A program made the position numbers and the translations under genes. The notes under the pieces are model-generated. The model was not told where the DNA came from and did no database searches. It saw only the letters and a list, made by a program, of their open reading frames with translations. A stretch of 64,000 bases of DNA, taken from NCBI RefSeq assembly GCF_013205055.1, contig NZ_JABMLF010000003.1, positions 124,001 to 188,000 on the forward strand, written 5' to 3'. This DNA is from Rathayibacter sp. VKM Ac-2856. Lineage in GTDB: Bacteria > Actinomycetota > Actinomycetes > Actinomycetales > Microbacteriaceae. Shown here one piece after another: positions 1 to 8,922 of the stretch (position 1 is its first letter; every line of letters starts with the position of its first letter).

Positions 1-980
1 GCGCCTCGGTGGACGTCCTCGAAGAAGTCGGGGCGGAGCACCTGCCGCTCGATCTCGAACCAGCCGCTGGTCCAGCCGTCGCCGACGGGGTGCGCGGGGC
101 TCAGCAGCACGTGGCCGGGAGTCGCGCCGCGGCCGACCGCCGCCGCGACCGAGCGGTCGGGGTCGTAGAGCGCGTGCTCGACGAGCGGGGCGAAGACCTC
201 GTGCGCGGCGAAGTCGGCGGGTGCGCCGAGGAACACGGGCATCAGCTCCTCGCCCTCGCGCAGGCCGTTCGGCCACCAGCGGAAGCGCTCGACCAGCTCG
301 TGACAGGAGATGCAGGACGGCGAGAAGAAGACGAGGTGCGTCGGCGGGTCCGCCCACTCGGCGAGGGCGATCGGCTCGCCGGCCGCGGTGAGGAGGACGA
401 GGGCGTCGAGGTCGGGGGCCGAGGCGGGTCGGGAGGGCGCGGCGGGCGCGGCGGCGGTCGCGCGGGCGGCGAGGCGGTCGCGCACCGGCACCAGCGCGAG
501 CGCGAGCAGCACCGCGACGGCGGCCGGCAGCCACCAGGCGATCAGCCGAGTCGCGGATGCCGCCCCGACGAGACCTGCCAGGGCCAGCGCGAGGAGGACC
601 GCGTTCCGCGCGACGGTGCGGCCGGTCATCCGCGCGTCGCCGAGACCGCCGAAGCACTCGCACTCCACCGGCTCCGGGGCGCGCACCGCCCGGACTGCGA
701 CGACGAGGAAGACGACGTCGAGGACGACCGCGCCGAGCAGCGGCACGCGGTGCAGCGGCGCGGGGGCGAGGAGGATCGCGAGGCCGAGCGCGATCTCGAG
801 GACGGGGAAGACGCGGGCGAAGAGCGGGCCCGCGGAGAGCCGGTCCGGCAGGCCGAGGGCGACGAGGCTGGCGCGGAACCGCTCCGTGCGGCCGAGCTTC
901 AGCACTCCGCTGACGACGAGGACGGCGCCGGCCACCGCTCCGGTGATCGCGAGCACGGCCGTGAGCGTCGTCGTCGGCAT
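1..980 (-). CDS. MauE/DoxX-family membrane protein with C-terminal thioredoxin-like domain (3' end beyond window)
   Basis: The N-terminal half has about four hydrophobic segments and the CECFGG motif typical of MauE proteins, which are membrane partners in methylamine dehydrogenase maturation and in disulfide chemistry. After the membrane part a soluble region carries SPSCISCHEL, a CxxC site in a thioredoxin-like setting. The ATG at 980 follows a GGGAGG Shine-Dalgarno, and a TAGCGT box lies at 1019-1024. The reading frame is open to position 1, so the C-terminus is outside the window. The family assignment is by motif. The role, thiol-disulfide exchange at the membrane, is inferred. No methylamine dehydrogenase genes are visible nearby. 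Confidence 0.75.
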   Translation of the reverse strand, partial: MPTTTLTAVLAITGAVAGAVLVVSGVLKLGRTERFRASLVALGLPDRLSAGPLFARVFPVLEIALGLAILLAPAPLHRVPLLGAVVLDVVFLVVAVRAVRAPEPVECECFGGLGDARMTGRTVARNAVLLALALAGLVGAASATRLIAWWLPAAVAVLLALALVPVRDRLAARATAAAPAAPSRPASAPDLDALVLLTAAGEPIALAEWADPPTHLVFFSPSCISCHELVERFRWWPNGLREGEELMPVFLGAPADFAAHEVFAPLVEHALYDPDRSVAAAVGRGATPGHVLLSPAHPVGDGWTSGWFEIERQVLRPDFFEDVHRG

Positions 981-1041
981 CCGTGTCCCTCCCGCACCCG
1001 GCGGTGCCCCCGCAGAGCACGCTACCGGGCGGGCGCCGCCG

Positions 1042-1106
1042 TCAGGAGGCGGAGCCCGTCGGGAGACGGAATCCGCCAGGAGGCGGAATCCGTCCAGAGG
1101 CGCAGC
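1042..1106. repeat. Imperfect short tandem repeat
   Basis: Three to four imperfect copies of a unit of about 17 bases resembling CAGGAGGCGGAATCCGT lie between the MauE-like gene and the 3' end of the FAD oxidoreductase. The repeat ends at the stop codon of the oxidoreductase. No function can be assigned. Confidence 0.5.
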
Positions 1107-2528
1107 TCAGGAGTCGAAGCCGAGCCCGAGCGCGTCCAGGGTCCGCAGCAGCGGGTTCCGGCGGCCGTCGTCGTGGTCGGCGCGGTCGAGCGACCAGCGG
1201 GTGGCCTGGATCCCCGCGGTCGCGAAGGGCTCGGGCGGGAAGGGCAGCGGGCGCTTGCGGACCATCTCCAGCTCGGTCCGCTCGGTGGGCTCGCCGGTGA
1301 GCAGGTCGAGGAGGACGTCGGCCGCGAACGCCGTCGTCCCGACGCCGAGCCCGGTGTAGCCGGCGGCGTAGGCGACGCGACCGGCGAGCGCCGTGCCGTA
1401 GAAGGCGGCGAAGCGCGTGCTGGTGTCGATCACCCCGGCCCAGCGGTGGCTGAAGCGCAGGCCCTCCAGCTGCGGGAACGTGGTGAGGAAGTGCGCGGCG
1501 AGCGCGCGGTCGGTCTCGGGGCGGTCCTCGTAGGCGGCGCGGATCCGGCCGCCCGGGTGGTACACCGCGTCGTAGCCGCCCCAGAGGATCCGGTCGTCGG
1601 CGGTGCGGCGGTAGTAGTGGAACTGGTTCGCGACGTCGCTGACGCCCTCGCGGCCGGTCCAGCCGATCGAGGCCAGCTGGGCGGCGTCGAGCGGCTCGGT
1701 CATCAGGACGTGGTCGTAGACCGGGACGGTCAGCAGCCGGGTGCGGGCGAGCAGCGAGGGGAAGGCGCTGGTGCCGAGGATCGCGTGGGACGCCGTCACG
1801 GAGCCCGCCGCGGTGCGGACGAGGACTCCGGAGCCGTCGCGCTCGAGGCCGAGCACGCGGCTGTCCTCGTGGATCTCGACGCCGAGCTCCTCCGCGACCC
1901 GCGCCAGCTCGCGGACGAGCTTGCCGGGGTGCACCAGGGCGCACTGCTCGGCGGGCGCGGCGAGACCGGCCAGGAAGATCGGCGAGTCGACGAGTGCGCG
2001 GATCTCGGCGGTGTCGAGGAAGCGGCCGCCCGCGACGCCGTCGCCGTCCGCGAGCGGGCCGACCTGGTACTCCTCCACCGCCACCGCGAGCGAGCCGGTG
2101 CGCTCGAAGTCGCAGTCCATCGCGTAGCGGGCGACGGTCTCCTGGATGCCGTCGAGGTTCAGCACGCCCAGCCGCTCGAGCCGCGCGGCCTCGGCCGGCC
2201 AGCGCGCGAGGCCGTTCTCGCGGCCGTGGGTGAGGCTCGACTCGACGAACCCGCCGTTCCTGCCGGACGCGGCCCAGCCGAGCGAGCGGGCCTCGAGCAG
2301 CACCACGCGGCGGCCCGGGTCGCGCTCCTTCGCGCGCAGGGCGCTCCAGAGGCCGGTGTAGCCGCCGCCGACGATCACGAGATCGGCGCGGACGGCGCCG
2401 ACGAGAGCCGGGCGGGGTGCGGGGGCGCCCTCGAGCCAGGGCACGCCGCGCCGCGTGCCGGCCAGCGCGTGGTCGACGACGGAGGGGGCGGGTGCTGATC
2501 GTTCGAAAACCGTGCTCTTCGAGGCCAT
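1107..2528 (-). CDS. FAD-dependent oxidoreductase, DAO family (gamma-glutamylputrescine oxidase-like)
   Basis: This 473-residue protein has a dinucleotide-binding fold near the N-terminus (VIVGGGYTGLW, about residues 51-61), then an acidic end of the second strand (VVLLEARSLGW) and the SGRNGG motif typical of DAO/PuuB-like amine oxidoreductases. These enzymes oxidise N-substituted amines such as gamma-glutamylputrescine, sarcosine or glycine derivatives with FAD and oxygen. The ATG follows a GGAGG site. A TTGCAC-17-CGTAAT promoter-like pair lies upstream at 2538-2566 on the same strand. No other Puu-pathway gene adjoins it, so the substrate is unknown. A separate amine oxidase module lies at 43.7-46.5 kb. 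Confidence 0.8.
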   Translation of the reverse strand: MASKSTVFERSAPAPSVVDHALAGTRRGVPWLEGAPAPRPALVGAVRADLVIVGGGYTGLWSALRAKERDPGRRVVLLEARSLGWAASGRNGGFVESSLTHGRENGLARWPAEAARLERLGVLNLDGIQETVARYAMDCDFERTGSLAVAVEEYQVGPLADGDGVAGGRFLDTAEIRALVDSPIFLAGLAAPAEQCALVHPGKLVRELARVAEELGVEIHEDSRVLGLERDGSGVLVRTAAGSVTASHAILGTSAFPSLLARTRLLTVPVYDHVLMTEPLDAAQLASIGWTGREGVSDVANQFHYYRRTADDRILWGGYDAVYHPGGRIRAAYEDRPETDRALAAHFLTTFPQLEGLRFSHRWAGVIDTSTRFAAFYGTALAGRVAYAAGYTGLGVGTTAFAADVLLDLLTGEPTERTELEMVRKRPLPFPPEPFATAGIQATRWSLDRADHDDGRRNPLLRTLDALGLGFDS

Positions 2529-2646
2529 GATGCCTCCATTACGTCAGTGATCGGGCCTTTGTGCAACCGGATCCGTCGTGGATGGCGCACTCTCCCGGCG
2601 GGGCCCGCCGCCGCGGTCGTACACTGCGAGGGAAATCGGAGGGGAC

Positions 2647-3825
2647 ATGCGAGGACGCCGGCCGCGCGACGGGGGACGCGACGCTGCGGCGACCCCTCCG
2701 GCCGCTGCTTCCGGTCCCGCCGCTCCCGCTACGGCCACTCCCGTCGCCGCCGCTCCCGCCGCTCCGGCCGACGAGCTCCACGACGTCTCCCCCGGCATGC
2801 GGATCGCGGCCGCCTGGGGCTGGCGCGTGCTGGCCGTCGCCGCGCTGCTCTGGCTGGTCGTGAAGCTGGTCGCGCTGGTGCCGGTCGTCGTCGTGCCGGT
2901 GCTGATCGCGCTCCTGGTGACGGCCCTGCTCACGCCGCTGCGCGACCGGCTCGAGCGCTGGCGGCTGCCGCGGCCACTCGCCGTGCTCCTCTCGATCCTG
3001 GCGCTCCTGCTCGCCCTCGTCGGTCTGATCGGGCTCGTCGTCGTGCAGTCGCGCGCCGGTTTCGGCGGCGTCGGGCAGCGGGCGCTCGACGCGGTGGACG
3101 ACGTCGAGGCGTGGCTGCAGGGCCCGCCGCTCGGCTTCACCGACGTGCAGCTCGGCGACTGGGCGCAGCGGGCGATCGACTGGGCCGACACCCAGGCGTC
3201 GACCATCGCCTCCGGGGCGCTCGCCGTCGGCTCGCAGGTCGCGGAGGTGTTCGCGGGCACCCTGCTCACCCTCTTCTCGCTGATCTTCCTGCTGCTGGAC
3301 GGCCGGCGGATCTGGACCTGGTTCCTCCGGCTGATGCCGCGCGCCGCGCGCTCACCGCTGGACACCGGAGCGGCGGCCGGCTGGGAGACGCTCAGTCAGT
3401 TCGTCCGCGCTCAGCTCGGTGTCGCCGCGATCAACGCGATCGGGATCGGGATCGGCGCGCTCGCCCTGCAGCTGCCGCTGGTCGTGCCGATCGCGATCGT
3501 GGTGTTCCTCGGCTCCTTCGTGCCCTTCCTCGGCGCGATCGTGACGGGGGCGCTGGCCGCCGTCGTCGCACTGCTGTTCAGCGGGCCGGTCGCGGCGCTG
3601 ATCATGATCGGCGTGGTCGTCGTCGTGCACCTGCTCGAGGGGCACGTGCTCCAGCCACTCATCCTCGGCACGGCGGTGAAGGTGCATCCGCTCGCGGTGG
3701 TGCTGGGCGTCGCGACCGGGCTCGAGGTCGCCGGGCTCGCCGGCGCGCTCTTCGCGGTGCCGGTCATCGCGACGCTGAACTCGGCGATCACGGCGATGCG
3801 GCACGAACCGGGGCGGCCCGCGTGA
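2647..3825 (+). CDS. AI-2E family transporter (PerM/YdiK-like)
   Basis: The product is a 392-residue membrane protein with a Pro/Ala-rich cytoplasmic N-terminus, an early hydrophobic hairpin, an amphipathic middle region, and the conserved late block around INAIGIGIGALALQLPL and LLEGHVLQPLILG found in the AI-2E/PerM family. Family members are proposed exporters or permeases; the substrate cannot be read from sequence. ATG 2647 was chosen because GGAGGGGAC precedes it and a TACACT box lies at 2620-2625; an upstream in-frame ATG at 2578 has no such context. The next gene overlaps its stop by GTGA. A second family member is encoded at 28697-29848. Confidence 0.88.
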   Translation: MRGRRPRDGGRDAAATPPAAASGPAAPATATPVAAAPAAPADELHDVSPGMRIAAAWGWRVLAVAALLWLVVKLVALVPVVVVPVLIALLVTALLTPLRDRLERWRLPRPLAVLLSILALLLALVGLIGLVVVQSRAGFGGVGQRALDAVDDVEAWLQGPPLGFTDVQLGDWAQRAIDWADTQASTIASGALAVGSQVAEVFAGTLLTLFSLIFLLLDGRRIWTWFLRLMPRAARSPLDTGAAAGWETLSQFVRAQLGVAAINAIGIGIGALALQLPLVVPIAIVVFLGSFVPFLGAIVTGALAAVVALLFSGPVAALIMIGVVVVVHLLEGHVLQPLILGTAVKVHPLAVVLGVATGLEVAGLAGALFAVPVIATLNSAITAMRHEPGRPA

Positions 3826-4688
3826 GCCGGCACCCCTTCGACCCGGCGGGCGTCCCCGGGTCGGCGGTCCTGCCCGCGCTCGCCTGCCCGGTCTGCTCCG
3901 CCGCTCTCGCGCCGGACGCTCTGCCGAGGCCGTCGCTCCTGCGCTGCCCGCTCGGCCACAGCGCCGACCTGGCGCGCCAGGGCTATGTCTCGCTGCTGCG
4001 CGGGCGGCACGCGACGTCGGGCGACACCGCCGCGATGGTGCAGGCGCGCGACGCGCTGCTCGGGTCGGGGCACTACCGGGCGATCCAGGACGCGGTCGCC
4101 GCGGCCGTGCCGGTCGACGCGCGGCTGGTCGTCGACCTCGGCTGCGGGACCGGAGCGTATCTGGCGGCGGTGCTCGACGCGCGGCCGGAGGCGAGCGGGC
4201 TGGGGCTCGATCTGTCCGCGGCGGCCGCGCGGCGGGCGGCGCGGGCGCATCCTCGCGCCGCGATCGCGACGGCGGACCTGTGGCAGCCGCTGCCGCTCGC
4301 CGACGGCTGCGCGGACGCCCTGCTGACGGTCTTCGCGCCGCGGAACGCGCCGGAGATGCTGCGGGTGCTGCGCCCGGGCGGCGTCGCCGTCGTGGTGACG
4401 CCCCGCGAGCGCCACCTCGGCGAGATCCGCCCGGTGTTCGGGATGCTCGGGATCGACGCCGGCAAGGCCGAGCGGCTCGACGAGCAGCTGCAGGGCTTCG
4501 AGCGGGTGGCGCGCGAGGAGCTCGACTACGCGGTCGCGATGACCCCCGGCGAGCTGCGCGCCGAGGTCCTGATGGGGCCGAGCGCGCACCACGTCGACGC
4601 CGGCGCGGTCGACGCGCTGCTGGCCGGCCGCGAGGACACCACCGAGGTCACCGTCGCCGTCACGGTGTCCGTGTACCGCGCGAGCTGA
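3822..4688 (+). CDS. RlmA-like rRNA (guanine) methyltransferase
   Basis: The 288-residue product starts with a zinc-ribbon-like region (ACPVCSAAL, then RCPLGHSADLARQGY) followed by an S-adenosylmethionine-binding domain with motif I VVDLGCGTGAYL. This order matches the RlmA family, which methylates N1 of a guanine in helix 35 of 23S rRNA; actinobacterial relatives include macrolide-resistance methyltransferases of the TlrB type. The GTG start overlaps the stop codon of the AI-2E permease gene (GTGA), so the two are probably translationally coupled. Whether this protein is housekeeping or confers resistance cannot be told from sequence. Confidence 0.85.
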   Translation: MSRHPFDPAGVPGSAVLPALACPVCSAALAPDALPRPSLLRCPLGHSADLARQGYVSLLRGRHATSGDTAAMVQARDALLGSGHYRAIQDAVAAAVPVDARLVVDLGCGTGAYLAAVLDARPEASGLGLDLSAAAARRAARAHPRAAIATADLWQPLPLADGCADALLTVFAPRNAPEMLRVLRPGGVAVVVTPRERHLGEIRPVFGMLGIDAGKAERLDEQLQGFERVAREELDYAVAMTPGELRAEVLMGPSAHHVDAGAVDALLAGREDTTEVTVAVTVSVYRAS

Positions 4689-4732
4689 GCGGATCCGATC
4701 CGCTCGATGCCGCTCATCGGCGCGCTCCCCTT

Positions 4733-5030
4733 CATGCCGGTCGAGTAGCGCGCAGCGCGTATAGAGACCCCGCGTCTGCAGAACGGTGGATCTCGATACG
4801 CCCGCTGCGCGGGCTGCTCGATCAGCATGAGCGGGGCCGCTGCGCGGGCTGCACGATCAGCATGAGCGCAGGCCGCTGTGCGGGCTACTCGATCAGCATG
4901 AGCGCAGGCCGCTGTGCGGGCTACTCGATCAGCATGAGCGCAGGCCGCTGCGCGGGCTACTCGATCAGCAGGAGCGGGGGCCGCTCCGCGGGCTGCTCGA
5001 TCAGCAGGGGCGCGCCCGCTCCGCGGGTCA
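4733..5030. repeat. Dispersed palindromic repeat cluster 1, expanded into a 36-bp tandem array
   Basis: An inverted, degraded copy of the dispersed element lies at about 4733-4769 and a forward copy (GATCTCGATACGCCCGCTGC onward) at 4788-4829. From 4803 to about 5030 the core CCGCTGCGCGGGCTGCTCGA is repeated in units beginning at 4803, 4838, 4874, 4910, 4946, 4982 and 5017, a period of 35-36 bases. The later copies have lost the TCTCGATACG half. The array touches the stop codon of the photolyase gene. It is too regular and too palindromic to be coding, although one frame encodes a 12-residue repeat by chance of period. Confidence 0.85.
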
Positions 5031-6503
5031 GTAGCTCTCGCGGTGGCGCTCCTGGTCGACGACGGCGGCGCGGTCGGAGAGGGCGCGCAGGCCCGCGAGG
5101 GGCTGCGCCATCCGGTGGTTGCCGCGGAGGACCGGCTCGGTGCGGTCGAGGAACGCCCAGTAGCCGGCCGTGACCGGGCAGGCGTTCTCGCCCAGGCGCA
5201 CCTTCGGGTTGAAGCGGCAGCCGCCGCAGTAGTCCGACATCTTGTTGATGTACGCGCCGCCGGAGGAGTACGGCTTGGTCGCGACGATCCCGCCGTCCGC
5301 GTGCTGCGACATGCCGATCACGTTCGCGGGCATCACCCACTCCGTGCCGTCGACGAAGACGTCGACGAACCAGTCGTTCAGCTCGGCCGGGTCCCAGCCG
5401 CGCTGAAGGCCCCAGTTGCCGAGCACCATCAGGCGCTGGATGTGGTGCGCCCAGCCGTGCCGGCGCACGTCGTCGAGCGTCTCGTGCAGGCAGTTCGCCT
5501 CGATGCCGGCCGGATCGAGATCGAGCAGCTGCTGGGGCAGCGGGGCCTTCGCGCCGAGTGCGTTGCTCCGGTGGCGGTAGTCCGGCCCGAGGTGCCAGTA
5601 CAGGTGCCAGACGTAGTCGCGCCAGCCGAGGATCTGCCGGACGAAGCCCTCCACGCTCGAGAGCGGAGCGCCGCCCGAGGCGTGCTCGGCCGCGGCGGCG
5701 TCGATCACCGCGCGCGGATCGAGCAGGCCGAGGTTGAGCGGCGCGCTCAGCAGCGAGTGCGCCATCGTCCAGTCGCCCGAGAGCATCGCGTCCTCGTAGG
5801 TGCCGAAGTCGCCGAGCCGCGACGAGACGAAGTCGGCGAGCGCCGCCTCCGCCTCCGCGGGGGTCGCCGCGAACCGGCGCGGGCCGTCCTCGCCGACGAG
5901 GTGGATCGCGCCCTCGCTCTCCCAGCGGGCGAGATCGGCGCGCACCTCCTCGTCGATGTCGTCCTCCTCCGGCCACCACGGATCGGGCAGCCCGAGCCGC
6001 GAGGCGCCCTTGGGCGGCGGGTTGCGGTTGTCGTGGTCGTAGTTCCAGCGGCCGCCCTCGGGCTGGTCGCCGCGCATCAGCACGCCGGTGCGCTCGCGGC
6101 TCCAGCGGTAGAAGTCCTCCAGCAGCAGGCGCTTGCCGGACTTCGCGAGCGCCCACTCGCGGAAGTCCTCCTCCTCGGTGACGAAGCCGCGGCTGGGGAG
6201 GATGCTCATCCCCATCCGGCGGGCGAGCCGGCGGCCGCCGCGGGTCGGCGGGTCGATCACCTCGAGGTCGTCGCGGCCCGCGAGGCCCTCGGCGAAGGTC
6301 TCGGCGCGGACGTACTCGACGCGGTCGCCGAGCTCGCGGCCGCGGTGGCGCAGCGCCGAGAGCAGCAGCTGCGCCTTCGCGCGGTGCATCGGCCGGCGCC
6401 CGAAGGCCGAGCGCGCCTCGACGAGCAGCATCGGGCCTCCGTCGTCGAAGAGGGGGCCGAGCTGGCCGATGACGCCCCAGCGGGTGCGAGTCCGTGCAGT
6501 CAT
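5028..6503 (-). CDS. Cryptochrome/photolyase family protein, FeS-BCP (PhrB-like) type
   Basis: The 491-residue protein matches the iron-sulfur bacterial cryptochrome/photolyase class. The N-terminus (GQLGPLFDD) is the photolyase alpha/beta domain. The C-terminal half is the FAD-binding helical domain, with WGLQRGWDPAELNDWFVD and four candidate 4Fe-4S cysteines in CLHET, YCGGCRFNP and NACPVTAGYW. Members of this class, such as PhrB, repair (6-4) photoproducts with FAD and a ribolumazine antenna. ATG 6503 is used. The 3' end runs into the tandem array. The gene appears monocistronic. Light-driven DNA repair is the likely role, with a sensory role as the alternative. Confidence 0.9.
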   Translation of the reverse strand: MTARTRTRWGVIGQLGPLFDDGGPMLLVEARSAFGRRPMHRAKAQLLLSALRHRGRELGDRVEYVRAETFAEGLAGRDDLEVIDPPTRGGRRLARRMGMSILPSRGFVTEEEDFREWALAKSGKRLLLEDFYRWSRERTGVLMRGDQPEGGRWNYDHDNRNPPPKGASRLGLPDPWWPEEDDIDEEVRADLARWESEGAIHLVGEDGPRRFAATPAEAEAALADFVSSRLGDFGTYEDAMLSGDWTMAHSLLSAPLNLGLLDPRAVIDAAAAEHASGGAPLSSVEGFVRQILGWRDYVWHLYWHLGPDYRHRSNALGAKAPLPQQLLDLDPAGIEANCLHETLDDVRRHGWAHHIQRLMVLGNWGLQRGWDPAELNDWFVDVFVDGTEWVMPANVIGMSQHADGGIVATKPYSSGGAYINKMSDYCGGCRFNPKVRLGENACPVTAGYWAFLDRTEPVLRGNHRMAQPLAGLRALSDRAAVVDQERHRESY

Positions 6504-6679
6504 GCTCGGAGGCTAGGCGGCACCGGGGACATCGCGACAGGAGTTGCGCTCGGGCCGCGGAGTGTTCGCCGGACGGGTGCCGAGGTGCGCGGATGTGCAG
6601 CCGCAACGGCTTGCACAGGCGGTCGCGGTGCTGGATCGTCGAGTGCATCCACCCGACGCGATGAGGCGAGGAGACCGCC

Positions 6680-7000
6680 ATGGCACACGACGACGAGTTC
6701 GAGACCACCACGACCAGCGAGAACGGCAGCACGACCGAGGAGACGACCCGACGCGGCCGCCACGTCGCGGACGGCGCCGTCGCGGACGACTCCGGCACGG
6801 CTCCCGGCACCGACACCTCCGACGAGGGCGAGTACACCGAGACCGACGGCGTCTCGCACACCTCCGGCGACGAGGAGGGCAGCTACGTCGACACCTCCTC
6901 GCACGAGGAGTCGAGCACCGAGAAGGGCTCCTACGTCGACACCGAAGGCACCGGCCCCGACACCACCGGCGAGGGCGAGTACACCGACCGCGACGAGTAG
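6680..7000 (+). CDS. Small acidic Thr/Asp/Glu-rich repetitive protein, function unknown
   Basis: The 106-residue product is almost entirely T, D, E, S and G with no hydrophobic core, and contains related short repeats such as EGEYTETDG, GSYVDTSSH, GSYVDTEGT and EGEYTDRDE. It has no signal peptide, transmembrane segment or cysteine. The ATG follows GAGGAGACCGCC, a good ribosome binding site. It is probably intrinsically disordered. It shares the GTDTSD motif with the small protein at 25498-25638. No family is recognised. Confidence 0.7.
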   Translation: MAHDDEFETTTTSENGSTTEETTRRGRHVADGAVADDSGTAPGTDTSDEGEYTETDGVSHTSGDEEGSYVDTSSHEESSTEKGSYVDTEGTGPDTTGEGEYTDRDE

Positions 7001-7024
7001 ACCCTCGCGGGAGCGGGCGGGCCG

Positions 7025-7954
7025 TCAGTCGACGGCGACCGCCCGCTCCGACGCGATGAACGCCGCGACCGCATCGGCGCCCGGATGGTCGTCGGCGCTG
7101 ATCGTCACCACGGCGTCGCCCGCGAAGACGAGCAGCTGCCCGTACGCGCCGTGCAGGCGCCAGCAGGCGCCGGGGCCGTCCCAGCCGGCGAGGGCGTAGC
7201 GCTGATAGCCCGGCCCCGTGCCCGCTGCGACCCAGTCGGAGTGCAGCGCGTCGCTCCACTCAGGGGCGAGGAGCCGCTCGCCGCGCCACAGTCCGCGGTC
7301 TCGGATCAGGCGGCCGATCCGGGCCGTCTCCTCCGTGCGCAGGGCGAGCCCGCTGCCGGCGACGATGCGCCCGCTCGGGCAGCGCTCCCACTCCGCGCCC
7401 TCGATCCCGAGTGGCCGCAGCAGCCTGCGGTCGACGTAGTCCCCCACGTCGCCCACGCGCGTCTCCAGGAGCCGCATCGCGGTGTAGCTCGCGGCGTTGG
7501 AGTACTGGAAGACGGGCCCCCGGGAGGGGCGGCGGAGGAACTCGACGGCGAGGTCGCGCCAGTCCGTCATCAGCGTGGGCGACCAGGGCAGGTCGATGCC
7601 GCTGGTCATGCTCAGCAGCCGGCGCAGCGTGAGCTCGGCGACTCCCTCGCCGAGGTCGGTGGAGACGTCCGCGGACAGCGGTCCCAGCGGCTCGTCGAGC
7701 GAGATCATGCCGTCATCGACGGCCAGCCCCGCGGCCAGCACGCAGACACCCTTGGCCACGGAGTGCACGTCCTCGCGCACGTCCGGAGTCCAGCGGTGCT
7801 CGGCTGCGTCGTCGCCGATCAGCACGTGCAGGCCGTGGGCGCCGAATCCCGTGGCGTCGATGTGCTCCACGAGGCGGTCGCGGAAGGCCTGCGCTGCGGA
7901 GGGGATCCGCGCTGCTGTGGGGGTCTGCGCTGCTGTCGTCGGCACTCGGGTCAC
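7025..7954 (-). CDS. Serine hydrolase of the beta-lactamase/class C family
   Basis: The protein has the three signatures of the penicillin-binding/beta-lactamase fold: SVAK (Ser-x-x-Lys) after a VREDVH run, YSN (Tyr-x-Asn), and HGAYG near the C-terminus in place of the KTG motif. Such proteins are usually esterases or peptidases rather than antibiotic-degrading enzymes. There is no signal peptide, so it is probably cytoplasmic. An upstream in-frame ATG at 7981 would leave only 17 bases to the divergent AraC gene. GTG 7954, preceded by CAGACT six bases upstream, is preferred. The divergent arrangement suggests that the AraC regulator may control it. Confidence 0.75.
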   Translation of the reverse strand: MTRVPTTAAQTPTAARIPSAAQAFRDRLVEHIDATGFGAHGLHVLIGDDAAEHRWTPDVREDVHSVAKGVCVLAAGLAVDDGMISLDEPLGPLSADVSTDLGEGVAELTLRRLLSMTSGIDLPWSPTLMTDWRDLAVEFLRRPSRGPVFQYSNAASYTAMRLLETRVGDVGDYVDRRLLRPLGIEGAEWERCPSGRIVAGSGLALRTEETARIGRLIRDRGLWRGERLLAPEWSDALHSDWVAAGTGPGYQRYALAGWDGPGACWRLHGAYGQLLVFAGDAVVTISADDHPGADAVAAFIASERAVAVD

Positions 7955-7985
7955 CGCGCCAGTCTGCCCCGACGCGGGCACTTCC

Positions 7986-7991
7986 TAAGAT
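7986..7991 (+). promoter_or_regulatory. -10 box TAAGAT for a leaderless araC-type transcript
   Basis: TAAGAT lies seven bases before ATG 7999 and there is no Shine-Dalgarno sequence, so transcription probably starts at the initiator codon. Confidence 0.45.
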
Positions 7992-7998
7992 CGTGGGC

Positions 7999-8838
7999 AT
8001 GGACGAGGACAGCGCGCGGGGCACCTGGCGGCGCGAGCCGAGCACCGTCGTCGTCGCCGACACCGGTGCGCCGACGAGGATCGAGGAGCCGTTCGCGATC
8101 GCGGCCGGCAGCGTCCTGCTCGAGGCGCCGCACGAGTTCGCGCCGCACCGGCACGAGCTCCACGAGCTGGTCTGGGTCCGCGGCGGGACGATGACGGTGC
8201 GCCTCGAGCATCGGATCCTGACCGTGCCCGACGGCTTCGGCGTCTGGATCCCGGCCGGGACGGAGCACGCCGGACGGACGACGGCGCGCACAGCGCTCTG
8301 CGACGCCCTGTTCGATCCGGAGCGCTCACCGGTGCCGATCGCAGTGCCGGCACTCGTCGAGGTGACGCCCGTGCTGGCCGCCCTGCTCACGCGGCTCTCG
8401 CGGACCGACCTCGAGGAGGCCGCGCGGCTGCGAGCGGAGGCGGTGGTCTTCGACGTGATCGCGCCGTCGAGCGAGCAGTACTCCGTCACCGTCCCGCAGG
8501 GCGAGCGGCTCGCGCCGCTGGTCGCGGCCCTCCTCGACGACCCCACCGACCGGAGGACGCTCGCCGACTGGGCCGAGCACCTCGGCGTCGGCGAGCGGAC
8601 CCTCTCCCGGGTGCTCCGCGCGCAGACCGGGCTGTCGTTCCTGCAGTGGCGGCAGGCGCTGCGGGCGCATCGCGCGGTGGCGCTCCTGGCCGAGGGGCGC
8701 AGCGTGCAGGACGTCTCGGAGCTGATGGGGCACACCCACCCGAGCACGTTCATCGCCGCTTTCAAGCGGGTGATGGGGACCACGCCCGGGGCGTTCGCGC
8801 AGGATCAGCGCGGCGCCGCAGGGGCCTCTGCGAGCTGA
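7999..8838 (+). CDS. AraC family transcriptional regulator with N-terminal cupin domain
   Basis: The 279-residue product has an N-terminal cupin-type sensor (FAPHRHELHELVWV, with the HxHELHE metal-type pattern) and a C-terminal pair of AraC helix-turn-helix motifs (LADWAEHLGVGERTLSRVLR and VQDVSELMGHTHPSTFIAAF). It is a cytoplasmic DNA-binding regulator with an unknown ligand. ATG 7999 has a TAAGAT box seven bases upstream; a GTG two codons earlier is possible. It is divergent from the serine hydrolase gene, and the two promoters must overlap. The downstream iron-uptake genes have their own regulatory region. Confidence 0.88.
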   Translation: MDEDSARGTWRREPSTVVVADTGAPTRIEEPFAIAAGSVLLEAPHEFAPHRHELHELVWVRGGTMTVRLEHRILTVPDGFGVWIPAGTEHAGRTTARTALCDALFDPERSPVPIAVPALVEVTPVLAALLTRLSRTDLEEAARLRAEAVVFDVIAPSSEQYSVTVPQGERLAPLVAALLDDPTDRRTLADWAEHLGVGERTLSRVLRAQTGLSFLQWRQALRAHRAVALLAEGRSVQDVSELMGHTHPSTFIAAFKRVMGTTPGAFAQDQRGAAGASAS

Positions 8839-8922
8839 CGCGGCGGGCCGGAGTGGCCGGAACGCTCTATGCGGTGTCCTCGGCAGTCGATTGCGGTCGA
8901 TCCTGCGGCCACCTAGCCTGAG

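Noticed and set aside
9-2498. An 829-codon open frame on the plus strand
   Set aside because: It is the antisense of the MauE-like and FAD oxidoreductase genes, is rich in R, E, G and A, and has no recognisable domain. High GC keeps antisense frames open.
4803-5030. Possible CRISPR array because of the regular spacing
   Set aside because: The whole 36-base unit is repeated with no unique spacers, and no cas genes are nearby. It is a degenerate expansion of the dispersed element.
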